Assembly (NCBI RefSeq): GCF_001510895.1
Contig: NZ_LPWA01000164.1
Coordinates: forward strand, 122,645-186,644
From: Mesorhizobium loti
Lineage (GTDB): Bacteria; Pseudomonadota; Alphaproteobacteria; Rhizobiales; Rhizobiaceae
Direction of reading: 5' to 3'
Length of the DNA: 64,000 bases
Part shown: positions 54,742 to 63,218 of the stretch, piece by piece
Layout of the letters: every line of letters starts with the position of its first letter
Position numbering within the stretch: position 1 is the stretch's first letter
Made by a program: the position numbers and the translations under genes
Notes under the pieces: model-generated
The model's database searches: none
Told to the model about the DNA's origin: nothing
The model's input: only the letters and a program-made list of their open reading frames with translations

Positions 54742-54770
54742 AAAAAAGCCGGGACGAACCCGGCTTTTCT
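54742..54770 (-). terminator. Rho-independent terminator of the cytochrome c gene
   Basis: On the minus strand AAAGCCGGG-TTCGTC-CCGGCTTT is followed by TTTG, 25 bp after the cytochrome c stop. It separates that gene from the yej operon downstream. Confidence 0.85.
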
Positions 54771-54794
54771 GAGATTGCGTCTATGACGAATTGT

Positions 54795-55451
54795 TTATTG
54801 GGCCGCCGGCTTGGCCGGAGCGGCGCCTTCGGCTGGTTTCGCCGGCGCGGCACCTTCTGCGGGCTTGGCGCCCTCGGCGGGTTTAGCCTCTGCTGAAGCG
54901 CCCGGCTGCGGCAGCGGCTTCGGATTGTCCGACAGCGTGCGCAGATAGGCGATCACATTGGCGCGGTCTTCATCCTTCGGCAGGCCGGCGAAACCCATCG
55001 CCGTGCCCTTCACGAACTTCTTCGGCGAGGTGATGAAGTGGTTGAGGTTGTCGTAGGTCCACTTCTCGGCGCCGCCCTTGGAAAATCCTTTCATGCCGGC
55101 CGAATAGGCGAAGCCCTCATGCTCGGCGACGGGGCGGTCGACGATGTCCCAGAGATCCGGACCGACCTTGTTCGGGCCGCCCTTCTCGCCGGAGTGGCAG
55201 GCCTGGCACTTCTTGAAGATGGCGGCGCCCGCCTCGGCATTGGCGGTGGCGAGCAGGTCTGCGATCGGCTTGGCTTCGGCGGCGGGGGCTGCGGGGCCGC
55301 CTTCGGTCGGCTCGGCCGCCTCGATGGCGAAGCCGGGCTTCTCGGGCGCTGGCGAAGCGAACAGCGCGTTCGAGACGATGCCCACCGAAAAGACGATGAA
55401 GACGGTTCCGAGGAATCCGGCGAGCAGCTTGTTGACTTCGTTGGAATCCAT
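54795..55451 (-). CDS. cycM: Membrane-anchored cytochrome c (CycM-like)
   Basis: A 218-residue protein: an N-terminal membrane anchor (LLAGFLGTVFIVFSVGIVSN), a Pro/Ala/Glu linker, a class I cytochrome c domain with haem motif CQACH at 82-86, KVGPDLWDIV, and the methionine ligand region KFVKGTAMGFAGL. A C-terminal low-complexity tail repeats KPAEGA/PAKP. CycM-type cytochromes pass electrons to aa3 oxidase in rhizobia. It is divergent from kdsB across a 193-bp promoter region. Confidence 0.88.
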   Translation of the reverse strand: MDSNEVNKLLAGFLGTVFIVFSVGIVSNALFASPAPEKPGFAIEAAEPTEGGPAAPAAEAKPIADLLATANAEAGAAIFKKCQACHSGEKGGPNKVGPDLWDIVDRPVAEHEGFAYSAGMKGFSKGGAEKWTYDNLNHFITSPKKFVKGTAMGFAGLPKDEDRANVIAYLRTLSDNPKPLPQPGASAEAKPAEGAKPAEGAAPAKPAEGAAPAKPAAQ

Positions 55452-55644
55452 ACGCCCCTTGCTCCCTTTTCCGGCGGACCGTCCCGTCCACTCCGTCCGT
55501 CGGTATCGTCAAAGGCCCGGAGGGGCCAGTCAAATCGGGCGGAAACTAGGTCTTTTGCTTCGGCGTTGCAACACATATAAGGGCGCTTCCAGTGAGACGT
55601 TTTGCCACTTTTCCATAAGCTTTCCCGGCTGCCCCAAAAGTCCC

Positions 55645-56373
55645 ATGTCGACATTGATCCTGATCCCCGCCCGCATGGCCTCGACGCGCCTGCCGGGCAA
55701 GCCGCTGGCCGACATCGCCGGCGCGCCGATGATCGTCCATGTCGCCCGCCGCGGCGCCGAGGCCGGGCTCGGCCGCGTGGTGGTGGCGACCGACACGGAG
55801 GCCGTGGCGCAAGCGGTTCGGGAGCATGGTTTCGAGGCGGTGATGACGCGCGCGGATCACGAATCGGGCTCCGACCGCATTTTCGAGGCGCTGACGGTTC
55901 TTGATCCCGAGAAAAAGGTCGAGACGATCGTCAATGTGCAGGGCGACCTGCCGACCATCGATCCTGAAATCATCAGCGCATCGCTGCGGCCCTTCGCCGA
56001 CCTGTCGGTCGACATCGCAACGCTCGGCGTCGAGATCGTGCGCGACGAGGAAAAGACCAATCCGAACGTCGTCAAGATCGTCGGCTCGCCGCTCTCCGCG
56101 ACAAAGCTGAGGGCGCTCTATTTCACCCGCGCCACCGCGCCGTGGGGAGAGGGCCCGCTCTATCACCACATCGGCCTCTACGCCTATCGCCGCGCCGCGC
56201 TCGAACGCTTCGTCGCGCTGAAGCCGTCGCCGCTGGAACGCCGCGAACGGCTGGAGCAATTGCGGGCGCTCGAAGCCGGCATGCGCATCGATGCCGAGAT
56301 CGTCCGGTCGCTGCCGCTCGGCGTCGACACGCCGGACGATCTCGAGCGCGCCAGGCAAATCCTTTCAAACTGA
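55645..56373 (+). CDS. kdsB: 3-deoxy-manno-octulosonate cytidylyltransferase
   Basis: A 242-residue enzyme making CMP-Kdo for lipopolysaccharide. The N terminus is LILIPARMASTRLPGKPLAD, the nucleotide/metal part HESGSDRIFEA and IVNVQGDLPTIDP, then YHHIGLYAYRR and the C-terminal GVDTPDDLERAR, all classical KdsB. The ATG at 55645 gives the family N terminus; the long upstream frame is not coding. Cytoplasmic. 23 bp before pheA. Confidence 0.95.
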   Translation: MSTLILIPARMASTRLPGKPLADIAGAPMIVHVARRGAEAGLGRVVVATDTEAVAQAVREHGFEAVMTRADHESGSDRIFEALTVLDPEKKVETIVNVQGDLPTIDPEIISASLRPFADLSVDIATLGVEIVRDEEKTNPNVVKIVGSPLSATKLRALYFTRATAPWGEGPLYHHIGLYAYRRAALERFVALKPSPLERRERLEQLRALEAGMRIDAEIVRSLPLGVDTPDDLERARQILSN

Positions 56374-56396
56374 GATATCCAGAGAGACTTTGGCGA

Positions 56397-57259
56397 ATGC
56401 CTGAAAAGACCAACAGGATTTCCTTCCAGGGCGAGCCCGGAGCCAATTCCGACACCGCCTGCCGCAACATGTTCCCGTCGATGGAGCCGTTGCCCTGTCC
56501 GACCTTCGAGGACGCCTTCAACGCGGTGGAGACCGGCAAGGCCGAGCTCGCCATGATCCCGATCGAGAACACGATCGCTGGACGCGTCGCCGACATCCAT
56601 CACCTACTGCCGGAATCGCGCCTGCACATCGTCGGCGAGTTTTTTTGCCGATCCACTTCCAGCTGATGGTGCTGCCTGGCGTCAAGCGCGAAGAGATCAA
56701 AACCGTGCACAGCCACATCCATGCGCTCGGCCAGTGCCGCAAATACATCCGCAAGAACGGTTGGAAGCCGATTGTCGCCGGCGACACGGCCGGGTCGGCC
56801 AAGATGGTTTCCGAGGTCAGGGACCGCAGCATGGCCTCGCTCGCGCCTGCGCTCGCGGCCGAGCTCTACGGGCTCGACATCATCGAGAAGAATGTCGAGG
56901 ACACCGACTCGAACGTCACCCGCTTCGTCGTGCTGACCAAGAACAAGCAATGGGCCGAGCGGCCTTCGCCCGACGCCAAGATGATGACCACCTTCATCTT
57001 CCGGGTTCGCAACGTGCCGGCCGCGCTCTACAAGGCCATGGGCGGCTTCGCCACCAACGGCATCAACATGACCAAGCTCGAGAGCTACCAGCTCGGCGCC
57101 TTCACCGCGACGCTGTTTTACGCCGACATCGAGGGCCACCCCGACGATCCGCTGGTCAAGCTGGCGCTGGATGAATTGCGCTTCTTCTCGCGCGAGATGC
57201 GCATCCTCGGCGTCTATCCGGCGAGTGCCTCGCGCGAGCAGTGGAAGGTCGCGGATTAG
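56397..57259 (+). pseudogene. pheA: Prephenate dehydratase, frame-disrupted in a T-run
   Basis: With one T restored this is a 287-residue monofunctional prephenate dehydratase: RISFQGEPGANSDTAC at the start, AELAMIPIENTIAGRV, GDTAGSAKMV, the NVTRFVVL regulatory/catalytic segment and a C-terminal ACT domain (TTFIFRVRNVPAALYKAMGG, KLESYQLG). The break is at 56640-56646, where GAG is followed by seven T; eight would give GEFFLPIHFQ. Phenylalanine synthesis would need it, so a homopolymer miscount is the likely cause. The kdsB-pheA order is usual in rhizobia. Confidence 0.88.
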
Positions 57260-57303
57260 CTTTTCCCGCGCGTTGCAGGAAGGGAGCCGGCGCTGCGGCC
57301 AGC

Positions 57304-57492
57304 TTCTTCTCCCCGTCACTATACGGGGAGAAGTGCCCGGCAGGGCGATGAGGGGCGGCGCTGACTTCGACTGTTAACGCCTCCGGTTTCCGGTCGAGGC
57401 CTGAGGCCTCGGCTTGCCCTATCCAGAGTCTGCGTCGCCCCTCAGCTGCCTGCCGGCATCCTCTCCCCGTATAGTGACGGGGGGAGGGGCGC
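57304..57492. repeat. Variant palindromic element with nested hairpins
   Basis: Arms CTCCCCGTCACTATACGGGG (57309) and, inverted, CCCCGTATAGTGACGGGG (57465-57482) each fold on themselves and also pair with one another. CCGGCAGGGCGATGAGGGGC pairs with the complement near 57436-57458. Different sequence from the 12254 family but the same architecture. Right of it GCTTTCGCCAATCGTC resembles that family's interior. It fills most of the 331-bp gap 57260-57590. Confidence 0.75.
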
Positions 57493-57590
57493 TGTCATCG
57501 GCGCTTTCGCCAATCGTCAACGCCGCAGAAAGGGAGCGGCGGAGGCGGGCGCGGGATCGACAACTGACGTTGGCGCCGGAACCGCTCTTT

Positions 57591-57893
57591 TTAACCCCAT
57601 CCCAGCGGCACATAGTCGATCTCCATGAAAGCCTCGACCTCCGGCACCCAGCGGTCGCGGACGAAGGCGACGTGGTCGGGGTGATCGTTGTACCTGGTGT
57701 AGGCGGCCTGGTCGGCGAACTCCATCGAGAAGCCGAACTGGTAGTCGTTCTTGGGACTGACCTGCCGCAGCTGCTCGAAATGTGTGACGCCCTTGATCCC
57801 GGTGAGGATCTTCTTGGCATCATGGAGGAACCGTTTCGCCTCCAGCGAATGTGGCGGATGCTTCAGCGTGAACACGACGGTATGACGGATCAT
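57591..57893 (-). CDS. Dabb family stress-responsive alpha/beta barrel protein
   Basis: A 100-residue protein: MIRHTVVFTLKHPPHSLEAK, then FGFSMEFADQAAYTRYNDHP and HVAFVRDRWVPEVEAF. This matches the dimeric ferredoxin-like Dabb fold, for which stress or cyclase roles are known in a few members only. It is 9 bp downstream of nudC and probably co-transcribed. Confidence 0.85.
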   Translation of the reverse strand: MIRHTVVFTLKHPPHSLEAKRFLHDAKKILTGIKGVTHFEQLRQVSPKNDYQFGFSMEFADQAAYTRYNDHPDHVAFVRDRWVPEVEAFMEIDYVPLGWG

Positions 57894-57902
57894 TTCCTGC
57901 TC

Positions 57903-58844
57903 CTATTCGCCGTCGACCCAGGCGCGGATGAGGTGATGCGCGATCGCCCCCTTCGGCGGCGTGATCAAGCCGCCGGCATGCGTCCTGTCCAGCATTGAGC
58001 CCACCTCATCGCGAAAAAACCAGCGGCAGTCCTCAAGCTCGTTGAGGTCGGCCTGGATGTCCTCGTTGAGCGGCTCGCCGAAGCAGCCGATCATCAGCGA
58101 ATAGGGGAACGGCCAGGGCTGGCTGGCGTGGTAGACGACGCGGCCGAGCCTTATGCCGGCCTCTTCCAGCGTCTCGCGGCGCACCGCCGCCTCGATCGTC
58201 TCGCCGGGCTCGATGAAGCCGGCAAGCGCCGAATACATGCCGGGCGCGAAATGCCGGCCGCGCCCGAGCAGGCATTTCTCGCGCGTCACGGTCAGCATGA
58301 TCGCCACCGGATCGGTACGCGGGAAATGGTCGGTGCCGCAGGCCGAGCAATGCCGCCTGTAGCCGCCGGCGCGCATTTCCGAACGGTTGCCGCATTTCGA
58401 GCAGAAGGCGTGGCTGGCGTGCCAGGCGAGCAGCGCCGCCCCTTGCGCCAGCGCCCCGGCCGCCGCCTCGTCGACCAGCCCCTGCATGTAGACCGAGCGG
58501 TAGTCGATCGCCTTGACCGTTTCCGGCAGATTTTCCGGCTCGATGCCGGCGGGCACGGCAAGCACCGGACCGCAGTCGGAAAGCCCGAGCAGCACACCGC
58601 GGTCTAGCGAGGCCTCGAAGGGCTGGCTGTCCTCTGCGCCGAACCAGGGGTCGAACTTGCCGTCATCCAGTTTCAGATAGAGCCTGCCGCCATGCATCAG
58701 CATCAGCCGCGCCGATCGCTCGGCAAGCGCCTTCTCGACCGCGTCGTCGGCACGGTTTTCCGATTGCCGGTCGATCCGGTTGCCGGCGAAACCGACGAAC
58801 TGGCTCGGCTCGCGCAACGGCGCATCAAACAGGCGAAAGCTCAT
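57903..58844 (-). CDS. nudC: NAD(+) diphosphatase (NADH pyrophosphatase) NudC
   Basis: A 313-residue Nudix enzyme that cleaves NAD(H) and removes NAD caps from RNA. A zinc ribbon is formed by CSKCGN and CSACGT, the Nudix box GFIEPGETIEAAVRRETLEE follows at about 205-225, and the NudC signature SQPWPFPYSLM comes after it. Cytoplasmic. Together with the Dabb and HIT genes on the same strand it may form a small operon. Confidence 0.93.
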   Translation of the reverse strand: MSFRLFDAPLREPSQFVGFAGNRIDRQSENRADDAVEKALAERSARLMLMHGGRLYLKLDDGKFDPWFGAEDSQPFEASLDRGVLLGLSDCGPVLAVPAGIEPENLPETVKAIDYRSVYMQGLVDEAAAGALAQGAALLAWHASHAFCSKCGNRSEMRAGGYRRHCSACGTDHFPRTDPVAIMLTVTREKCLLGRGRHFAPGMYSALAGFIEPGETIEAAVRRETLEEAGIRLGRVVYHASQPWPFPYSLMIGCFGEPLNEDIQADLNELEDCRWFFRDEVGSMLDRTHAGGLITPPKGAIAHHLIRAWVDGE

Positions 58845-58878
58845 GAGGACTCAGGGCGCAGGATGGACACTGGTCGGC

Positions 58879-59298
58879 TTATAGCGCTGCCTTGATCGTT
58901 TCGGCAAACCGGCGGATATCGGAGCGCTCATAAGGCTCGCGTATGCCGTGCCCCCAGACCGGCCCCGGCCAGCCGGGGTCGCCTTCGGTGCGGGCAATGA
59001 CATGGACGTGCAGCTGGCGCACGATGTTGCCTAAGGCGCCGGTGTTGATCTTGGTGCAGCCGGTCATCCGCTTCAGCGCCTGCGCCACCATATTGGTCTC
59101 GAAGGTCAGCATCGCCTGGTCGAGCGGCGTCATGTCGTGCAGCTCCTCGATACCAGGCCGCTGGGGCACCAGGACCAGCCACGGCCAGCGGCGATCATTC
59201 ATCAGCCGAAGCTCGCAAAGGCCGAGCCACATGAGCTGCTCACTGTCCGCCTCCAATCGGGCGTCCAGCGTGAATCCGGCCTTGAGGCCAGGCAGCAT
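58879..59298 (-). CDS. HIT domain protein
   Basis: A 139-residue histidine-triad family protein: the motif QLHVHVIART (H-x-H-x variant of HxHxHxx) at about 100-109, and WPWLVLVPQRPGIEELHDM earlier. HIT proteins hydrolyse nucleotide conjugates. The start MLPGLKAGFTLD at 59298 has AAGGAAA upstream; the frame extends 11 codons further without support. 34 bp upstream of nudC. Confidence 0.85.
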   Translation of the reverse strand: MLPGLKAGFTLDARLEADSEQLMWLGLCELRLMNDRRWPWLVLVPQRPGIEELHDMTPLDQAMLTFETNMVAQALKRMTGCTKINTGALGNIVRQLHVHVIARTEGDPGWPGPVWGHGIREPYERSDIRRFAETIKAAL

Positions 59299-59476
59299 GG
59301 GCGTTTCCTTCGCTTTTGTAGACTTTTCCAAACCGGGGAACGCTAGAGCGGCGGCAAGATGGCTGCAAGCGAATCATTGACCGCTATTGTGGATTTGAAG
59401 GCTTCCTCTCCTGCATGGCTTGGCCAGTCATTCACCTCTACCCTTGCATTTCGCCGCCGAATTGCCGATATGGAGC

Positions 59477-59576
59477 GCGGGAGGTTGGTGGTGGACGATC
59501 CACTCGCCAACCGGGTCAGGTCCGGAAGGAAGCAGCCCTAACGAGCCCGGAACGGGTCATTGTTCCAGCCTCCCGC
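59477..59576 (+). ncRNA. ffs: Signal recognition particle RNA, small bacterial type (4.5S)
   Basis: The conserved SRP core GGTCAGGTCCGGAAGGAAGC followed by AGCCCTAACG is present at 59514-59543. GCGGGAGG at the 5' end pairs with CCTCCCGC at the 3' end, forming the single hairpin of about 100 nt. It lies 100 bp before dnaX, the usual alphaproteobacterial order. It binds Ffh and targets membrane proteins. Exact ends are estimated from the terminal stem. Confidence 0.93.
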
Positions 59577-59676
59577 CTCTTCGCCTTTCTCCCGCAACGT
59601 TGACGGCGCCGAGCCGTGCGGGCGAGACTATGCGCAGGAATCGACCGCCTGCAGTCCTTGGAGCTTTTGACGGCGA

Positions 59677-61488
59677 ATGAGCGAAGCCGGAAATTTGGGG
59701 CCAAAAAATCCGGAGGCTGAAAAGGCCGGCGCCTATCGCGTGCTGGCACGCAAATATCGTCCCTCGAATTTCTCCGAGCTGATCGGCCAGGAGCCGATGG
59801 TTCGCACGCTGACCAATGCCTTCGCCACCGGCCGCATCGCCCAGGCCTGGGTGCTGACCGGCGTGCGCGGTGTCGGCAAGACGACGACGGCGCGCATCCT
59901 GGCGCGGGCGCTCAACTACAAGACCGCGACCGTCGATCAGCCCTCGGTAGACCTGTCGGTCCCCGGCGAGCACTGCCAGGCGATCATGGAAGGCCGCCAT
60001 GTCGATGTCATCGAGATGGACGCCGCCTCTCATACCGGCATCGACGACATCAGGGATATCATCGACCGCGTGCGCTATGCGCCGGTCTCGGCCCGCTACA
60101 AGGTCTACATCATCGACGAAGTGCACATGCTCTCCACCCAGGCCTTCAACGGCCTGCTGAAGACGCTGGAAGAGCCGCCGCCGCATGTCAAATTCATCTT
60201 CGCCACCACCGAGATCCGCAAGGTGCCGATCACGGTTCTGTCGCGCTGCCAGCGTTTCGACCTGAGGCGCATCGATGCCGGCGCGCTGGTCGCGCACCTT
60301 TCGTCGATCGCCGCCAAGGAAGGCATTTCCGTCGACGACGAGGCGCTGGCGATGATCGCCCGTGCCGCCGAGGGGTCGGCACGCGATTCGCTCTCCATCC
60401 TCGACCAGGCGATCGCCCATGGCAGCGGCGCGGTCAGCGCCGAGGCGGTGCGCGCCATGCTGGGCTTGGCCGACCGCGCCCGCATCATCGACCTGTTCGA
60501 ATACGTCATGAAGGGCGATGTCGCGGCGGCACTCGCCGAATTCCGCGCGCAATATGACACCGGCGCCGATCCGGCCGCCGTGCTCACCGATCTCGCCGAA
60601 TTCAACCACCTCGTCACCAGGCTGCGTTTCGTGCCGGCCGCGGCCGACGACGCTTCGCTTTCCGAGGACGAACGCCGCCGCGGTGCGGATTTCGCCAACA
60701 CGCTGTCGGTGCGCGTGCTCTCGCGGACCTGGCAGATGCTGCTCAAGGGCATCCCCGAGGTGCAGTCCTCCAACCGCCCGGTCAGCGCCGGCGAGATGGT
60801 GCTGATCAGGCTGGCACACGCCGCCGAGCTGCCGACACTGGACGAGGCACTGAAATCGCTGGAAGGCGCGGCACCAATGCCGAATGGCGCGCCCCGCACC
60901 AACGGAGCGCCGGCCGGCAATGGCGGCGGCGCAAGTGCTGTGGCGCAGGCGCGTATGCCATCCTCCACCGGCGGCGCCCAGACGATGCGGCTGGTCGAGG
61001 CTGAGCCCGTGCCGGCCGCCTTCGTCCCGGCTCCGGAGCCGGTGGTCGAAACGCCCGCCGTTCCGGTGAAGTCGCTGGCCGATATCGCAGCACTTGCCGA
61101 CGCCAATCGCGACATCGCCTTCAAGGTGCAACTGAAGCGCTATGTGCGGCCGGTGCGCATCGAGCCCGGCCGCCTCGACGTCAGCCTGACCGATGATGCG
61201 CCGAAGATGCTGCTCAACGACCTGACCGCGAAGCTGCGCGCCTGGACCGGCCGCAACTGGCTGGTCTCGCTGTCGAAGGAGGAAGGCGGCCAGACGCTGA
61301 CCGAGATGGAGACGACGAAGCGCGAGAACGCCTTCTCCGATGCAAGGAGCGATCCGACGGTCGCCGCCATTCTCGCCCGCTTTCCCGGCGCCAAGATCAT
61401 CGACGTGCGTATCCCGGATGTGCCGGAAATGGAAGAGAGCGAGGCCGACCTGCCGGTCGAGCCGGCCGCTGACGACGACGAAATTTAG
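59677..61488 (+). CDS. dnaX: DNA polymerase III subunits gamma/tau
   Basis: A 603-residue clamp-loader ATPase. KYRPSNFSELIGQEPMVRTL, Walker A GVRGVGKTTTAR, Walker B IDEVHML, sensor FATTEIRKVP and SRCQRFDLRR are all present; the C-terminal tau part after residue 380 is Ala/Pro-rich, then folded. Between Walker A and Walker B only one of the four zinc cysteines known from E. coli DnaX remains (in PGEHCQAI), so the zinc site is probably absent. First protein gene of the dnaX-ybaB-recR group. Confidence 0.95.
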   Translation: MSEAGNLGPKNPEAEKAGAYRVLARKYRPSNFSELIGQEPMVRTLTNAFATGRIAQAWVLTGVRGVGKTTTARILARALNYKTATVDQPSVDLSVPGEHCQAIMEGRHVDVIEMDAASHTGIDDIRDIIDRVRYAPVSARYKVYIIDEVHMLSTQAFNGLLKTLEEPPPHVKFIFATTEIRKVPITVLSRCQRFDLRRIDAGALVAHLSSIAAKEGISVDDEALAMIARAAEGSARDSLSILDQAIAHGSGAVSAEAVRAMLGLADRARIIDLFEYVMKGDVAAALAEFRAQYDTGADPAAVLTDLAEFNHLVTRLRFVPAAADDASLSEDERRRGADFANTLSVRVLSRTWQMLLKGIPEVQSSNRPVSAGEMVLIRLAHAAELPTLDEALKSLEGAAPMPNGAPRTNGAPAGNGGGASAVAQARMPSSTGGAQTMRLVEAEPVPAAFVPAPEPVVETPAVPVKSLADIAALADANRDIAFKVQLKRYVRPVRIEPGRLDVSLTDDAPKMLLNDLTAKLRAWTGRNWLVSLSKEEGGQTLTEMETTKRENAFSDARSDPTVAAILARFPGAKIIDVRIPDVPEMEESEADLPVEPAADDDEI

Positions 61489-61537
61489 AGCATGATCCCG
61501 AAAAGTGGGAACCGGTTTTTCGGTCAAGATCATGCTC
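61488..61537. repeat. Dispersed palindromic repeat (family C)
   Basis: GAGCATGATC at the left and GATCATGCTC at the right are perfect inverted ends around CCCGAAAAGTGGGAACCGGT. It begins at the last base of the dnaX stop codon and ends 35 bp before ybaB. It may reduce or stabilise the transcript between the two genes. A divergent relative is at 41482. Confidence 0.8.
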
Positions 61538-61572
61538 TCGCTAAGATAGATTGAAACTAAAGGACGTTTGCG

Positions 61573-61896
61573 ATGAAGGATCTTCTCGGCCTGATGGGCA
61601 AGGCGAAGGAAATGCAGGCCAAATTCCAGGCCATGCAGGACGAGATCGCCACGCTGGAAGCCACCGGGCAGGCAGGTGGTGGCCTGGTCAGCGTGACGCT
61701 GACCGGCAAGTTCGAAATGAAGGTGTTGAAGATCGATCCGTCGCTCATCAAGGCGGACGAGGTCGAAATCCTCGAGGACCTCATTCTGGCCGCGCACAAT
61801 GACGCCAAAAATAAGGTCGAGCAGGTCATGCAGGAAAAGACCAAGGCCTTGACGGCGGGTCTGCCTATACCACCCGGAATGAAATTGCCGTTCTGA
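61573..61896 (+). CDS. ybaB: YbaB/EbfC family nucleoid-associated protein
   Basis: A 107-residue DNA-binding protein: DLLGLMGKAKEMQAKFQAMQ, GLVSVTLTGKFEMKVLKIDP, and PIPPGMKLPF at the end, all typical. It forms tweezer-like dimers on DNA. AAAGGACG precedes the ATG. The dnaX-ybaB-recR order is widely conserved. Confidence 0.94.
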   Translation: MKDLLGLMGKAKEMQAKFQAMQDEIATLEATGQAGGGLVSVTLTGKFEMKVLKIDPSLIKADEVEILEDLILAAHNDAKNKVEQVMQEKTKALTAGLPIPPGMKLPF

Positions 61897-62109
61897 GGCG
61901 CTGCCGCCAGTTAATTGATTGTGAACGAAAATCGAGCCCGGGCCGCTATATTAACTATTTTGCCGGCAATGCTCACGGGCTCATTTCGCGACATTCATAA
62001 AGTTTTACCCAAGTCCAGAGGTTGCTAACCATCTAGCCATCTTTTTGCCTGAAAGAGTCTCATTCTTGCCACATCTCGGGGCGGGCTGGCATCTGGAAAT
62101 GAGGCTTTT

Positions 62110-63084
62110 TTGTTGATCGCGACGCGATGGAAGACGCCGCTGCTGCTTATCGGCATCGCCGCTTCCCCCTTGTTCTTGGCCGGCTGCAGCCAGACCGCTT
62201 CACACGGCATGTCGGTGGCGAGCCTGACCGACGCCGTTACGCCGAGCTTCCTCAGCTCGCGCTCCTACAAATACACGATGAAGGACAAGGAATGCCTGCA
62301 AAGGGCGATGTTCTTCGAGTCCAACCGGTCGAGCCGCGACGGCATGATCGCCGTCGGCACGGTCGTGATGAACCGGCTGCGCTCGGGCCAGCACGGCAAC
62401 ACCATCTGCGAGGTCGTCGGCGAGAGGGGCCAGTTCGCCCCCGGCGTGATGACGCGGCCGATGAATTCGCGGGCGCTACCCGATGTCGAGGAGGCCGCCG
62501 AGGCGGTGCTCAAGGGCGAGCGCAAGGCCAGGCTCAAGAACACGATGTATTTCCACACCGCCGGCCTGCGGTTCCCTTACAACAACATGCACTACACCAT
62601 GGTGGCCGGCGGCAACGCCTTCTACGAGAAGCGCGGCCGCAACTGGCAGCCGCTGCCCGATGAGCCGATGGTCGCCATGGCCTCCGGCAAGTCGCAGAAG
62701 ATCGACCCTGCCGCTCCGGTGCTCGTTGCTTCCGCCGAGCCGGTGGTCAAGACCATCGTTCATGCCGATCCGGCCAAGCAGGCCGCGATGACCGCGGCTG
62801 CTGCACCGGCCAGGACCGTGATTGTTCCGGCGGAGCAGACCTACGTGACGGCCTCCGCAGCGCCCGCGCAGAAGTCAGGCCGCGTCACGGCCAAGCCGGT
62901 GGTGGTGGCGATGCAGGAGCCGATGGAGGAGCCGGATGCGTCCCGTTTCGGCGGCACGCTGAAGGGCAAGTATATCACCTCCGTTCCGAGCGCTCCGCAG
63001 GAAGCGGCGATGGGATTCGAGTCGACACCTGAGAACACCGACGCCATCGGCGCGCTGATCGTCAGCCAGAACCGGCCGCTCTGA
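62110..63084 (+). CDS. Cell wall hydrolase (SleB/hydrolase_2 family) lipoprotein
   Basis: A 324-residue protein starting with TTG (62110 or 62113); no in-frame ATG gives a signal. The lipobox LFLAGC is at residues 21-26. The SleB-type domain has CLQRAMFFESNRSSRDGMIA (catalytic Glu), VGTVVMNRLRSGQ and FAPGVMTRP; a long Ala/Pro-rich C-terminal region follows. Family members cleave peptidoglycan. It interrupts the ybaB-recR order; the 213-bp leader shows no other gene. Confidence 0.83.
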   Translation: MLIATRWKTPLLLIGIAASPLFLAGCSQTASHGMSVASLTDAVTPSFLSSRSYKYTMKDKECLQRAMFFESNRSSRDGMIAVGTVVMNRLRSGQHGNTICEVVGERGQFAPGVMTRPMNSRALPDVEEAAEAVLKGERKARLKNTMYFHTAGLRFPYNNMHYTMVAGGNAFYEKRGRNWQPLPDEPMVAMASGKSQKIDPAAPVLVASAEPVVKTIVHADPAKQAAMTAAAAPARTVIVPAEQTYVTASAAPAQKSGRVTAKPVVVAMQEPMEEPDASRFGGTLKGKYITSVPSAPQEAAMGFESTPENTDAIGALIVSQNRPL

Positions 63085-63159
63085 TCCGCCAACTCGATGA
63101 TCCGCCATGGCAGCATGGCGGATCTTGCGCGATTGCGGGCTGTTCCAAACCGCTCTTGA

Positions 63160-63210
63160 CGCAATTGCGGACGAAAAACCGCTTCGCACTTTTCCTGGAA
63201 TTGCTCTAGA
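63160..63210. repeat. Family B dispersed repeat, single half, just before recR
   Basis: GCAATTGCGGACGAAAAACC and CACTTTTCCTGGAATTGCTC are the reverse complement of the copy at 45559. It ends 8 bp before the recR ATG, so the ribosome-binding region lies at or in the repeat end. Confidence 0.75.
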
Positions 63211-63218
63211 TCAGAGCG

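Noticed and set aside
56645..57259. A short separate gene starting TTG for the second part of prephenate dehydratase
   Set aside because: It lacks the catalytic N-terminal part, and the TTG is created by the T-run; the single-base loss explains it better.
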